The notes below the pieces were generated by a model. That model had not been told where the DNA came from. It saw only the letters and a list, made by a program, of their open reading frames with translations, and searched no databases. A stretch of 64,000 nucleotides of DNA from positions 9,112,481-9,176,480 of the forward strand of contig CM040448.1 of the NCBI GenBank assembly GCA_022749755.1. Direction: 5' to 3'. Source of the stretch: Azadirachta indica. Lineage: Eukaryota > Streptophyta > Magnoliopsida > Sapindales > Meliaceae. Position numbers and translations under genes: made by a program. Below, in pieces: positions 38,336-50,845 of the stretch; position 1 is the first letter of the stretch; every line of letters starts with the position of its first letter.

Positions 38336-40340
38336 AACTTAAAAATCATTTGAACTCCAATGTTTTCGGTTTGTTATTGAGTGTCATGAGTTTTAGAAGA
38401 TTTTCTCTAATAAACATAAGAGTTTGCCTGCCATAAGTCGCGAAAAAATTGAAAAAGTGCAACTTGTGATGCAATACCTTATTTATTAGGGTCGGTCTTC
38501 CCTTCCCTATTTGGTATCAAAACAAAACCTGTTTTTTATAAAACCTAATCTAAGTATGCTCTATGGTTGTGGCTTAGTCTGATCTTGCATATCAGAACAT
38601 ATCAGTATTTTCAAGATTTTAGTCTCTTTTGTCAATAAAATGTCTTAAATTTTATAATTTTTTTTATAGTTATATTTTGAGAAGGAAGTGTAAACCATGA
38701 TGTTTTCTCGATCCAAATCTTCTTTTTCCTTTAAATCCGTCACCTCACTTTCTAGTTCCTAGTTTTCTCTCTCTTCTTCCTTATTTTTTTCCTCAGATTT
38801 CTTTAAGAAAACCTAAACTTATAAAGTCTCTTGTCTTTATGAAATAGAATACTTTCCTAAATCTGAATCTATTCACCCACATAAACTTCGGTTCCTAAAT
38901 CCCTACTATGTACATAAAAACTCTTTTTCCTCTTTTGATCACATCATAAAAACTCTTGTACATCCTCCACAACAAAAAAATAAAAGAATGTCTAGTATAG
39001 CCAGTTTAATGCCCATCAACTATTAGCAACTTAGGGAGAACAATTTGTCCAAATAGATATCCCAGACTTCCTAATCATTTTATGGCTTAAAGAAGTCTTC
39101 ATTCACATTTACTTTAGTGGAATACGGTTTTCCCTGACCTATTATGCTAGAAAAGGACTACCAGTTACCTTAAGGATAGCATTTATCGACACAAGATTTC
39201 TAAACTATGAATATGCATGCATCGGGACAGTTCAGAAAACCTTAAATACTGGAACAGTAATAGTCACCATGTTCCCCAACTTCAACATACCTGTTGACGA
39301 TCCATAGCTCTCCTCTTTCCTCAAGCTTTATAAATGTGGAATCAAACTAAGTCTTGAGTTGCACCTACATCCCAAGGCAGATCTCAAAAGAAAAGTTCAA
39401 AGAGCTACTTTCTTCCGAATAGGTGACAAATTACGAAAGTTAACATGTAACTTTGGCTACCACAAGCTCTCAGATCTCTTTTATATATCCCACCTTCAGA
39501 AGAATAAACAGTGGAAAAACAAAGATATGCTTCGAACCAATCTGGCAATCAAACGTCTTTTTTCTGACACAATTTAGAATTGACACAAACATATAAGAAG
39601 TTTATGCCTTCACTAAAGATGGCAGCCCAATTTAATGTTCAACATCACATGACTTAGAAAGTCTATCTTGTCTCTGACTTGCCTGTCTTGGAGACAGAGA
39701 TCTTTACCAGCCAGTTTGGAGAATTTACAAAAGCTCTAAACATCTTCTAGACAGTCAACCAAAATGGCTTCCTAAAAGTAGAATCTCATATGAGTTCTAT
39801 GAAGCCTATAAAAAAAGTGTCCCCGGATACGATACCTTTGGTGAAACCATAAGAAGGTACCAATTCCTAATGTGTTATTCTACGCCATCTTCAGATCTAG
39901 TCCTTCCTAAACCAATAGGATGGGATGATCCTCCAGATCTTTTTCAACAACAACCTCTTGCACCTACTTTCATGTATGAGCCTCATCAACCACAATTTCC
40001 TCCAATAGATCCAATGGAGAACCTAATCATCAAAGAACGCTCCATGTGGAAAATTAAACCAATAGTCGAAACTGTCACAGAAGAACTAGCTCCTCTCTTT
40101 TAAGCTGAAGCAGCCCTAAACTGGCAAGCTAAAAATTTTGTAGCCCAAAATGCCTACCTTTAGAGAAATGATGCTACAACAACTAGAATTAAGGCCTAGT
40201 GACTCAATAATAACACCAATTTGCAGCTCTAATTGAGGCACTTAAACAGCAGATTAAGAGGCTTCACCATACCATCATGCAATATGTTCAACTCTTTCTG
40301 TCTTTTGATCACTACCAAAAGAAGATCAATCACCTAATGG
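38336..40340 (+). mobile_element. pararetroviral copy B, 3'-truncated
   Basis: Leader, primer-binding site TGGTATCAAAAC at 38512, movement-protein region with a loss of about 150 bases near 39327, a 77-codon open piece at 39870-40103 and a coiled-coil region to 40340. The copy is broken off there and joined to the end of inverted copy C. It stops at the position equivalent to about 45260 in copy C. Many stop codons are present. Confidence 0.75.
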
Positions 40341-41780
40341 GGGAGAGAAGACCGACCCTGATAAATAAGGTATTTCGCCACAAGTTGCACTTTTCAACTT
40401 TTTCACAACTTACGATAAGCAGACTTTTATTTTCATAAAAAAAAAACTTTCAAAACTCACGACACTCAATTAAAGACTAAAAACGTTGGAGCTTGAAAGA
40501 TTTTTAAGTTGTCTCTACAGTAAATAAAACATTTAACAAAATAATTTTATTATAAGTTTTAAAAAAAGAAGGAAAAAGGAAGTTTTTTAGGTTTTCATGA
40601 TTTGAGAGAAAACTAAATTTTATTTTTTCGATTATCGATTGCTTACAATACAAAGAAAAGCCTTTTATATATAGGGTAAATAAGGGAAGTGCAAACTTAA
40701 GCGCTTATGCTACAACATACTCAATAATTTAAACGTACAATGATTAAAAGAGAAAATTAATTGATACACTCAAGCACACTCACTAAAACACTCTTACAAT
40801 GATTGAAAAACAACAAATTCAAATGACAAACATATGGGTACATGTAGGTCAATAGTCATGTGAGACTCTAATCATTATCAGACATATTTTGGTGCTCAAG
40901 AGACTCTCTTTCCAAGTGGTCCCGGGATTTGTTGTTGACATAGTTCCTTTTTGAGTTCTTAAAGACTTTTGAATTCGATATATGAATCTTGAAAATCTTA
41001 AAAATATGATGGCAATGATCCTGTTGGTCCAAGGCTGAGTAGGGTATTCGAGGCTGATTCTTCACATGTTTGCGAGATTGTGCCCTTATCAAAAGAATAA
41101 TAAAACACCTTTTCTGCATGGATATTTTCTCTTTCATGCTTCTTATTTCGCAAGGTGTAATTCGACTAAATTTGGACCAGATTTATGTTCGAATACACAT
41201 TCTTTTCTGAAATCTTGCATTGGAATTCTGTATTCCGCTAGGCATTATTGTGATAACCTCACCAAGCTGTAAGGAAAACGACTCGTATTCTTCGTATTGT
41301 AAAAAATAATGGAGATGTTTGTTAACCACGAGAACACTACAGTGCTTAAAGACCAGTATAATGTGATTGTTGGACTAGTTGACTCTAATGTTCCTTTTCT
41401 TAAGAAAAAACTGCTTAAAAAACTAGTGCCATTCTTCCATCAGTTTAGACCATGTGAAAAATATAGCTAATCTTTCACTAGGTGAATCGAGACTTGCCTA
41501 AATGTAGGACGTAGTGTTTTTGGATTGGTGCTGTTGTTGAAACTATATGAGTATGTCAAATATGTGAAATTCAATCCTAACATAGTACTCGTGTAGTAGA
41601 AACCATAAGAACAATAGGGAGTGAACTGTAGAGAAATCTTTGTGAATGCACTTGATTTAGAAGATGTGCGTGAAAAGGGTAAGAGGGATAAACTATTTCT
41701 AATCATCCCAAGACATTAGGTCCTTGGTGTCTAAGGACTTGAACTCGATAATACTGCCATTGTGTCTTTAATTGTTGGGA

Positions 41781-41999
41781 TTAATAAAAGAGCATGTCTG
41801 AGATAAGCCTTGTGACTTCTAGAGGTTTGATATCCAGGACATATTCTTTTATCCAGTTTATAGGATCTAAGTAGAACATATTAATGGAAGGGATGAGAAG
41901 TTGAGAGGTGTAATGTGCCGAAGCTTTTGCTTTGAATTGCTTTGGTCTTAAGAGCATGTGTGCTAAAATATTTTCACGGCCTTTTATATGCGAAACCAT
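41781..41999 (-). pseudogene. pararetroviral RNase H end fragment
   Basis: The 72-codon frame contains HIKGRENILAHMLLRP, corresponding to the G-(K/R)-x-N-x-(L/I)-A-D-x-L-(S/T)-R motif at the end of caulimovirid RNase H. The key Asp after Ala is His here, consistent with decay. Confidence 0.7.
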
Positions 42000-42454
42000 G
42001 CAGAAAAATTGTAAAAACTAAGTTGCCTATTTGAGTAATTGCTCATTTGGGACTTGTCTTTGTTTGAACTGTAGCATCTTAGGGAAGCTTGACATGTCCA
42101 TTTCGATGGAGAAATGATAGCCAATAAGATGAAATTGGAGCTTTTCTATCCCCTTTTTAATAGTTAGGATTTCTTTGAAAATTGAGTGGTAGTGGATTTT
42201 TGATGTGGAAAATGGACCACTCTTGTGACCACAAACTGTTCTGATTCTGTCTTGTTGTTCTTCTAAAAGAACTGCTTCTTAAAAGAGATCACTGCATCTG
42301 TCTATAGGATTTTTTTTCCTGAGAAAGGAATCTAGAGTGGTGGCAACTATTATGCCAATTGTTTTATTTTCTTTAACATAAATTGAAGTGTCTTGATTAT
42401 TGCAGCTAATTTTAGGACAAATTCAGCCATATAGTTAATTACTCTTAAGAATTA

Positions 42455-43110
42455 TTAGACTTGCTTTGTAAAGAAGTTTTGATTAAGGAATTCTAGGAGT
42501 TGCTTGGCAATGTCTGGTTGTATCTCATATTTTCCACACGATATTTGTATTCCCAAAAACTCTATTTTGATATAGAAGAAAATGCATTTTGTCAGAGAGA
42601 GTATTATCCCGTGCTGCAATAACAACTCAGGAAATTGCTGTAAGTGCTTTAGGTAGAAAAATTTGTACTGTGAAAAAACTAATAGATCATCGATGTAAAT
42701 GAGCATGTTATTGGCCAGTGGGGCAAAGATCTTGACCACTGTTTTTTAGAGTAATGATGAGGTTGTCTTTAATTCAAATGGCATGGCTATCCACTAGTAG
42801 TGATGATTCAGGATACAAAACGCTGTTTTAAACCTTTCTTCTGACTTGACTCTTGATTGCCAAAAACTTGCTTTAAGATTGAACTTAGAGAAAATGTTGG
42901 CTTACGTAAGGTTAATAAAGAATACTTGTTTGTTGGGCATCGAAAATTGGTCACCCATTAAAAATATGTTTAACAGACTATAATCAATGACTAATCTTAT
43001 TTTTCCCTTTACCTGTTCACTTCGTTTGTTGACATAAAAGGCTCGACAGACTCATGGAGAGGTTGTGGGTTCGATAAGACTTTCTTTCTGTAATTGTTCT
43101 AACTCAGCAA
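42455..43110 (-). pseudogene. pararetroviral reverse transcriptase fragment
   Basis: The catalytic YIDD box is at 42697-42686, followed by LLVFS, HGIILSLTKC and the EFLG-I-G segment of the RT connection. Upstream, broken frames from about 43080 give the conserved RT N-terminal part. Stops and frame changes upstream of 42739 show it is inactive. Confidence 0.8.
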
Positions 43111-43649
43111 TGGCCAATGTGAGATGTTCTTGACTCATTCTCGAGTGGCTTGCACATGTTAGGTTGAGGTCTTTGTGTTTCTTAAATGGCAAGCTGATCT
43201 AAAATTGCGGATTCTTTCAGAGCGAATTTGAACATTTTGTTAGAAACTCTAAATGTGTTTCAACTGCAGATATTGAGAGGATTTGAGTTTGTATTTGGAT
43301 TTGTGGGCTGATGATATTGTGGATAGTGGGTTGGATCTACGGATAGAAATAAGACCTGTATACTAACCCATTGGAATTGAGATTTGGGTTTTCTAATACT
43401 TAGTGGGTATTCTGTTTGGGTGAAGGATAGAGACAACTGCTCTTGTATTAATAAGAGCAATTAGGTTGATCGATGGATTATATTTTGTAGTTTGGATAAG
43501 GATTGGAACATTAGGGATAATGTGGTGTTGCGAGGTGGCCATGACAGGTTAATGTGGTTGGCGATGGTAGAAATCCAGGCCTTGTTTTAAAGCATCAGTA
43601 TCTGAAGAATAATCATACTCTGTATTTGTGAAAATCTAGAGATTTATGT

Positions 43650-43955
43650 CTATAAGCATGAAAAAGGTGTCTTGATCTTCAGTTCTTGTTCTAAAAGTTG
43701 AGCTTCAAGATCAGAACCAATGTCTGGATAGTAATTATGGATGGATTTGAGGATTCTTTCTTTCTTCTTCTTGTGAGGACATCTTTTTGCAAAGTGGCTT
43801 GGCCTTTTATAGATAAAACACCTTGTTGGCTTGAAGCTGGTCTTTTTCCTTTCGAAGAATCTCCGTTTCTTCTTGAAGCTTTTCTTGGGCTTTGACTCTA
43901 CATGCGGGAACTTAAAGAAATGTTTTTGGTGTTTTTTGCGTTTGTAAAAACACAT
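43650..43955 (-). pseudogene. pararetroviral capsid zinc-knuckle fragment
   Basis: A 101-codon frame has a Lys/Arg-rich stretch followed at 43820-43779 by CFIYKRPSHFAKRC, a CX2CX4HX4C-type zinc knuckle in which the second Cys is replaced by Tyr. An acidic tail follows. This is the C-terminal part of the coat-protein region. The substitution would be expected to impair zinc binding. Confidence 0.75.
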
Positions 43956-46328
43956 GCAGGAATCATCATCTTTGCACTTAATCTTAAGGTGTGGATGTTC
44001 ACAGGCTTTGCCAAATTTCTTCTCTATAATAGCATAATTCCTTAGGAATTTTGATCTGTTGCAAAGCTTTCGTAGTTAATTTTGCACTTGCTAGTAATGA
44101 TCTCCTAAATAAACTTGTACAAGACTGATTGTCTAAGATTCAAAATACCTTAACGTTTTTGCACCAAGTGGTTCTAACAGTTGGTTCAAGTAAGCTAGCT
44201 TTATATTTGAGTCATGAAGTCCACCTATAAAATAGAATCTTTGTTTGACCATCTTGAAATGTTTGTCCAAGTCTTTAGGCATGAATGAACAACATTTAAG
44301 TTAGAAAAACTTTTCCCGTACTTTTTGTTGGGCATGGTAGGACTGTCGAGGAATACAACGTAGATGTAGAACATAAAGTTATCCATGGTCGCAGAATTAA
44401 TAATGCTAATTTGCCTATAATCTCCTAGGTGTAACTGCCATTTTCGGAGTGATCCTATCATTCTGAAAATAAAGTCTAAGATTAGTGTTCTGATAGAGCT
44501 TCTTATCTTGAGCAGCTAAGCATTACACTATGATATCATTTTATAAATCCTATTCCTCTGTTCAGAAATAGAGCAATTGTCAAAAGCGAAGAGGTAATGC
44601 TCCTTTGAGGTTGTATAGGCATGAGACATTGGCAGATTCGTTGGGATGTGGACCTTAGGTATTTCTTTTTCGTTTGAGGGAAGATGTACCTCAGAGTTTA
44701 TTGGGCTATTGATGCGTGGTGGATAGTGGATGATTCTGCATGAGACACTTGCTGTTAGGCGTAGACTAGTAGTGCAAAAGTGTCATCATCATTATGTTCA
44801 CTTTGTTCAATTTGTTGGTCAGATGGATCTGTTTCTAGTTTAGCTTCAGTTTTTGTGATAACAAGGTTATGTAGGTACTGAGATATGAGATCGATGGCAA
44901 GTTGTGGTGGTTTACTTATCGTAACAGGAGAAGGAGTGATTATAGAGGTATTTGGTGGGATTGAAGGACTAGGAGTTAAGGAAGTTGATAGAGTGAAAGT
45001 TGATGTTGCTGACTTTCTTTGTCTAGCTTTGGTCTTTTGTGCTACTTTTTCTTGTTTAATTTGTTGTTTCTAACGGATGAAGAAATCTCTATCGTCGAAG
45101 ATAGACTTGTAAGTTGTTTAAGCCATAGGTAAACGCTGAGAAACCTTTAGGAGAAGCGAAGGCAGCTGAGTAGAGGTTAACATGTAATTAAAGAGTTCAC
45201 ACGAAGCATATGGTATTTGTTGATGCATTGTTGCTTCCATGGAGGCAAGTTAGGCTTTTAAGTGATTCATCTCCTCTCGTAGTGATCAAAAGTTAGAGAG
45301 AGTTGAACATGTTGCATCATAGTATAGTAAAGCTTCTCAATGTACTGTTTGAGCACCTCAATTTAAGCTACAAATTAGTGTTATTGGTGATTCAACTAAG
45401 CCTCAATTTTGGCTATTATAGCATTAATTCTCTAAAGGTAGGCATTTTGGCTACATAATTTTCAGCTTACTTGTTTAGGGTTACTTTAGCTTGAGAGAGA
45501 AGAGTTGGTTCTCTTATGCCAGTTCTAATTATTGGTTTAATTTTCTATATGGAGCGTTTTTTGGTGACTAAGTTTTCTATTGGATCTGTTGGAGGAAATT
45601 GTAGCTGATGAGGCTGTTACATAAAAGCAGGTACAAGAGATTATTATTGAGGAGGATCTAAAAGATCATCCCATCTTGTTGGTTTCACTTAAGGTATAGT
45701 ATCTTAAGACACATTTTTTGTAGGCCTCATAGAACTCATCTAAGGTTCTTGGTTTGGGAAGCCGTATCGGTTGACCGTCTAGAAGGTGTTTAAGGTTTTT
45801 GTAAATTTTTTGAACTGGTTGGTAAAGATCTCTGTCTTCAAGATAGAGGAGACAAAAACAAGATGAATTTTTTGGGTTATGTGATGTTGAACACCATATT
45901 GGACCGTCATTTTTGGTGAAGGTGTAGACCTCTTATGTGTTTATGTCAATTTCGAATTGCGTCGAAAAGGATATGTTTGATTGCCTAACTGGTCGAAGCA
46001 TATCTTTATTTTTCACTCTTTGTTCTCTTGAAGGTGGGATTTGAAGAAGAGATCTGGGAGCTTGTGGTAGCCAAAGTTGCATATTAACTTTTGTAATTTA
46101 TGACTCATTCTAAAAGAAGAAGCTCTTTGAACTTTTCTTTTGAAATCTATTTTGGGATATATATGCAACTTAGGATTTGATTCAATTCTACATCTATGAA
46201 CATGGAATCAATCGTCTGGTTTAGCAGAGTAACATCTATAGAGAGTGGTTCTGGACAAGGTAAATCAATTGGTAGTGTAGGGTTTCCATGTAGGTTGTAA
46301 CATCGAGAACTGTTCCGATGATCTGAAC

Positions 46329-46526
46329 TTAATGCTTAAGAAAATAGGAGAGTTGTGGATCATCAATAAGCATGTTGAAGTTGGAGAATATAGTGACCAT
46401 TACTATTCTGGCATTTAAGATTGTTTGAACTGTATCAATACACGTATGTTTATAGTTTGAAAATCTCGTATCGACAAGTGCTATTCTAGAAGTAACTAGT
46501 AATCCTTTTTTAACATGGTAGGTCAA
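46329..46526 (-). pseudogene. movement-protein fragment, copy C
   Basis: A 65-codon open piece covers the LTYH-RKGL, RIALVDTRF, TVQTILN and F-NFNM segments of the caulimovirid movement protein. It is the longest uninterrupted movement-protein piece in the cluster, and it is still partial. Confidence 0.7.
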
Positions 46527-47148
46527 GGCAAATCGTATTCCACCAAAGTGGATATGAGTAAAGTCTAATCTAAGCTATAAAGTGATCAGGAAGTCTAGGA
46601 CGTCTATCTCGACAAACTGTTCTCCCTGAATTGTTGATAGTTGATGGGCATTAAATCAACTACACTAGATATATTCTTTTATTTTTTGTTATGGTTATGT
46701 ACAAAGGTTTTTATGGTGTGAGTAAAGAAGGAAAAAGGGTTCTTATATACATGGTAGGGATTTAGGAATAGAAGTTTATGCAGGAGAATAGATTTGAAAT
46801 TAGGGAAGTATTCTATTTCATAAAGACTAGAGATTTTATAAGACTGAGTTTTCTTAAAAAAATCTGAGGAAGAAGATGAAGATGAAGATGAAGAAGAAGA
46901 GAGAGAAGACTGGGATTTAGAGAGTAAGAAGATGGATCTGGAGGAGAGAGAAGATTTCGATTAAGAAAGCATCATGGTTTACACTTTCTTCTCAAAATAA
47001 AACTATAAAATAAAATTATAAAATTTAAGATGTTTTATTGACAAAAGAGACTAAAATCTTGAAAATACTTATATGTTTTGATATGTAAAATCGGACTAAA
47101 TCGCAACCATAGAACATACTTGAATTAGGTTTTATGAAAAATAGATTT

Positions 47149-47161
47149 GGTTTTGATACCA
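47149..47161 (-). other. primer-binding site, copy C
   Basis: Read on the minus strand this is TGGTATCAAAACC, the same form as in copy B at 38512. It differs from the tRNA-Met-type consensus at a few bases after TGGTATCA. Confidence 0.65.
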
Positions 47162-47396
47162 AAATGTAGGGAGGGGGGAAGATCGATCCCAATAAATAAG
47201 GTATTCCGCCATAAACTACGTTTTTTTAATTCTTTCGTGATTTACAGTAGGCAGACTCTTATATTCGTCAAAAGAAATCTTCCAAAACTTTTGACACTTA
47301 ATAACAAAACTAAAAACGTTAGAGTTCAAAAGATTTTTAAGTTGTCTCCGCAACAATTAATGTCATTAAGAAAGAATAAATCCAACTTTATTACAT

Positions 47397-48182
47397 AAAA
47401 AGGAAAACTTTCTCACAAAAAAAGGAAAACTTTCTCATTTGGATACCAATCCAACGCCCACACAGACACTCCAACATGCATCACGAAGTCTTTTCTGCAA
47501 CAACATATGACAAGAAAACATTTGAACATGTATAGGAACCATGGACATTTCATATGTCTCGATTCCAATGAGCATCAACAGCCTATTATATGAAGTATTT
47601 ATACAGAAGGAGATTCGTCAAACTGAGACTGGAAAAGACACAATAATATGCAAAGAAGTTGCGGCAGCATATAACTCTTCCTTCGGCAATAATATGCAAA
47701 TAAAAAAAAATTAAAAACAAATGATAATATCATGAGCTATATAAAACCTACTTAAGTGCCCTGACTAAAACGTCATAAATCCAACTGATGTACCTTGGGG
47801 ACAGCCGTAGATGAAAATTGAGGTAACTATACCTCACTTGGAATATCCTTTTCTCCAGAACTTGCCACTTCATTTGCAAACCTAATGATTCTGGGCTTGT
47901 AATTAAAATATCTCCATTCTCTGAACGGGCATGCAATTCTTACTATGTTTATCACATCAAAATTAACACAGTTAAAAAACAAACAAGCATAATTAATACC
48001 TTAAGAAAGTAATTGTAGAGGATAAACCTTGAATGTAGCTGTTGTCAAGTCCATCACTCTCCGGCTCTTAATCCTTCACATAGCATAGAAATTTCGTCAA
48101 TTGCCTTAAAAAATATTCTCAACTGAATAATCGAATAATGATACCCGAACTCCTGTATTGGCTCGTACTGATTCTTTCTCCA
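47397..48182 (-). pseudogene. WD40/TFIIIC-subunit (GTF3C2-like) gene remnant, 3' end lost at the viral cluster
   Basis: Three exon-like blocks on the minus strand read: VRVSLFDYSVENIF then, after a frame slip, KAIDEISMLCEG and DGLDNSYIQ (48182-48027); PFREWRYFNYKPRIIRFANE followed by LPQFSSTAVPKV (about 47944-47750, with stops at two places); and KDFVMHVG-SVWALDWYPNE (47494-47431). This order (REWR-Y-P block, LPQFSS, then the HVGG-VWALDWCP block) is that of plant WD40 proteins related to TFIIIC subunit GTF3C2. At least one frameshift in a T run (near 48108), another near 48050, and in-frame stops show decay. The WD40 propeller that should follow is absent: virus-derived sequence begins right after. 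A short direct repeat (AAAAAGGAAAACTTTCTC, period 23) sits at the border, 47397-47437. Confidence 0.6.
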
Positions 48183-48749
48183 TTCTTATTATTAATATTA
48201 CTGACTTTTAATTCTTTACTGTCAAAAAAAGAAACAATCATATTGTTAACCACAATGCACATAATTATAACTTTAAAAGAAATTGAATCAAGAATTGATA
48301 GAGTGAAAAGTGAAACATTCGATTCGTTCTTAAAATTTAACTATCAAAATGTTCAATAAATTAACAGCAATAAACTTATAGTATATAATGATAAGAAAAC
48401 TGAGATAGGTTAATAGCACGAAAATTACCGGCGATATTGATAATTAGCAGTGACTAATGGCGACTACGCTTGGTCTTTAACAGGCGTGCGGCGTCCAACA
48501 AATTTCCGGTAACACAGTGAACAAAATGTGAACTGAAGAAACGACGGGAAATTAAGGAAAAAGTTTCATATTTGATTCAATAATCCTATCAAAGGATGGA
48601 AGGAATAAATTAAACTCTCACTCGAATTAATTCTTTGAAGATGAATTCTGGAGAAAACATGAATTTCTACTTCCCGGTGCGTCTATGCTCTCCCTCTTCC
48701 GTCGCCTTAAACACTGTTTTTTCATCTTTGCTTGGCTGTTTCCAATTAT

Positions 48750-48935
48750 TTCTTTTGAAACACATTAAGAGAGGGTAAACTTCCGTTAGTATGACAAGGT
48801 TATTTTGGTAAATGTATCATAAAAGTGATAAAGGAAAATTTTTTCTTTTGAAACATATTAAGAGAGGGTAAACTTCCGTTAGTATGACAAGGTTATTTTG
48901 GTAAATGTATCATAAAAGTGATAAAGGAAAATTTT
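48750..48935 (+). repeat. 93-bp near-perfect tandem duplication
   Basis: The unit starting TCTTTTGAAACAYATTAAGA occurs at 48751 and again at 48844, with one visible difference over about 93 bases. It contains no gene. The near identity points to a recent duplication. Confidence 0.9.
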
Positions 48936-50693
48936 AAAAAACTAAAGGCAGAATGCCTGAAATTCTTGCTGATATTCCCCTAAAAATATCTTTCCCTCAT
49001 CATCATATTTCCTTCATCATTTTTGCTTTTGCATATTGCTAACAATTTTAATTTAATTTTCTTTTTCCCTCGTAACAAGTGATGGTAAATGGTCATGCTG
49101 GTTCACAAAAGATAAGTCCACGTTGGTTTCTGTGTCAGGTGGAACCAAACACGTAGAGTAATCTTATAGGTCCATCTTAACACACACAATAATTTAAAAA
49201 GGTTCAGCACGGCTCATAGTTTATTTACTATACAGGTCGCGTTAGTCTATTTATTTTGAGTGTAGCCTAGCACAGCCCACAAAATTCACGTGGACGATGC
49301 GGGTTGTGCTTAGCCCAACAAACTGACCCATGAGCTACAGTATCACCATAAAAAATAATTATTATTCATAAATTTTTTATTTTTTGATATTTTAAAATTT
49401 AAAAATTAATTTAAATCATTTGAAAGTTATTGAAAATTGAATAATGATTATTAAATTAAAAATAACAATAATTAAACAATCAAATCAAATTTGCAATAAT
49501 AATATATTTAGTAAATTACAAATTGTCTACATTTATTTATTAATTAAAATAAAATGTTGAATGACAATATTCATGAAATTGAATATGAATAATTTAAATT
49601 ATTTTAAATATAATGACTAATTATATTTGAATATAATTTAATAATTGTTCTTTGTAATTTTTTATTTATTAAATCAAATTTTTGAATGACAATATTTATA
49701 ATAATCAGTAATTAAAATTTATTTCTAAATGTAATGACTAATTAAATTTGATAATAAATTAATATTGTGTTCTTTATATTCCTATATGTTCAATTATTCA
49801 TGTATGATATGAAATATAGGGTGATCGATTATAGTTAAGTATAATCCATATATATATAAATATATTAACAAACATAATTAATAAATAAAATTATAAATAT
49901 TTGGTCGAATAATATAAATGTATAGCAGAATATGATGACTAATTATATTATAATAACAAATTTAACAACTTAATCAATTATTATTTATATAAACACACAC
50001 AAGTGCGCATTGAAAATACATATTATATCAAGTGATAATAAAATAATTTATTATACTTATTTGTATTTTATCAATGTACTTAAAGAAGTAATTTCTTAAA
50101 ATATATTCAAAAAATTTAAGTTTATAACACATAGGATAACAAATTGTATTTTAACTTTAATTCAATCACATGTTCTAAATTTAAAATTCTAAATGTTCAT
50201 ACATAAATATTAAAAATATATGCTATAGTGACACAATTATAGTTAATTACAATTAAATTAATACAAGAACATTAACAATTATAAATACATAAACTCTATA
50301 TTAGAATACATAAAAATTAATTTATTATTAATTTCATTTATTGAAATTTTATTTTTTTAACTTTTACTAAATTTAAAATTTAGAAATTTAAATTTCATGA
50401 ATAAAATGATTTCATTTTATTTTCAAGTCTCGAAGGATCTCAATGGTTTCATTTCAATTTTCAACAACACAATATAAAATCTACAAACATAATCATAATG
50501 TTCCAAACATGATGATGAAAGAATGTTATAAAGGATTGCTTTTGTATTTTTTTTTTAAATGTTATAATAGTTATAAAAAATTAAATATAAAAAAAAATAA
50601 AAAAACCTAGTTGCTCAATTGCTCCTCAGTCTTTTTCTCATTTCTATTGAACTATTCTAGAAACTATAGTGCATTCAAAAACTAAAAAAAATG

Positions 50694-50845
50694 TCACGTC
50701 ACCTGTTACACACAACACTACCTAGCCACCGTCCGTTACACACAGTCAAACTCCCTAGCTTACGTCTATCACACACAACCACAATCCCTGGCCGTCACCC
50801 ATCACACACAGCCACACTCCCTGGTCATTGCCCGTCACACATAAC
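50694..50845 (+). repeat. 33-bp minisatellite encoding an 11-residue repeat
   Basis: About five copies of a unit with (A/T)CACACACA and TCCCTGGCC words; ACACACA starts at 50708, 50738, 50771, 50804 and 50837, giving periods 30, 33, 33 and 33. Read in one frame it is an SHTATLPGHCP-like repeat within a 77-codon open frame, 50691-50924. It lies in the 5' part of the hAT element; whether it was ever translated is unknown. Confidence 0.75.

Larger units (their letters stand above)
36098..47390. mobile_element. endogenous pararetrovirus (Caulimoviridae) cluster: two + copies head-to-tail and one inverted copy
   Basis: Three related copies are recognised by a repeated leader, a tRNA-Met-type primer-binding site (TGGTATCA...), a movement-protein region, a coiled-coil region, and in the inverted copy also capsid zinc-knuckle, reverse transcriptase and RNase H regions. 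Copy A (+) covers about 36098-38335, copy B (+) about 38336-40340, and copy C (-) about 40341-47390. All contain many stops and frameshifts. The MP-first order, single MP plus polyprotein arrangement and length near 6.8 kb between primer sites suggest a florendovirus- or petuvirus-like lineage; the genus is an inference. Integrations of this type are known to be non-functional genomic fossils in many plants. Confidence 0.85.
40341..47390 (-). mobile_element. pararetroviral copy C, near full length, inverted
   Basis: Reading leftwards from 47390: leader, primer-binding site (47161-47149), Ser-rich N-terminus (46970-46860, over a GAA/GAT microsatellite), movement protein (46640-46290), coiled coil (about 45540-45200), capsid-like region (44461-43780), protease/RT/RNase H (about 43460-41780), C-terminal region (41700-40870), intergenic promoter (40860-40450) and a second leader ending at 40355. 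The leader is therefore present at both ends, as expected from integration of a terminally redundant or circular form. All frames are interrupted. Confidence 0.8.

Noticed and set aside
42455..42739. Functional reverse transcriptase gene
   Set aside because: The frame is open for only 94 codons and the rest of the RT is broken by stops, so it is part of a dead viral copy.
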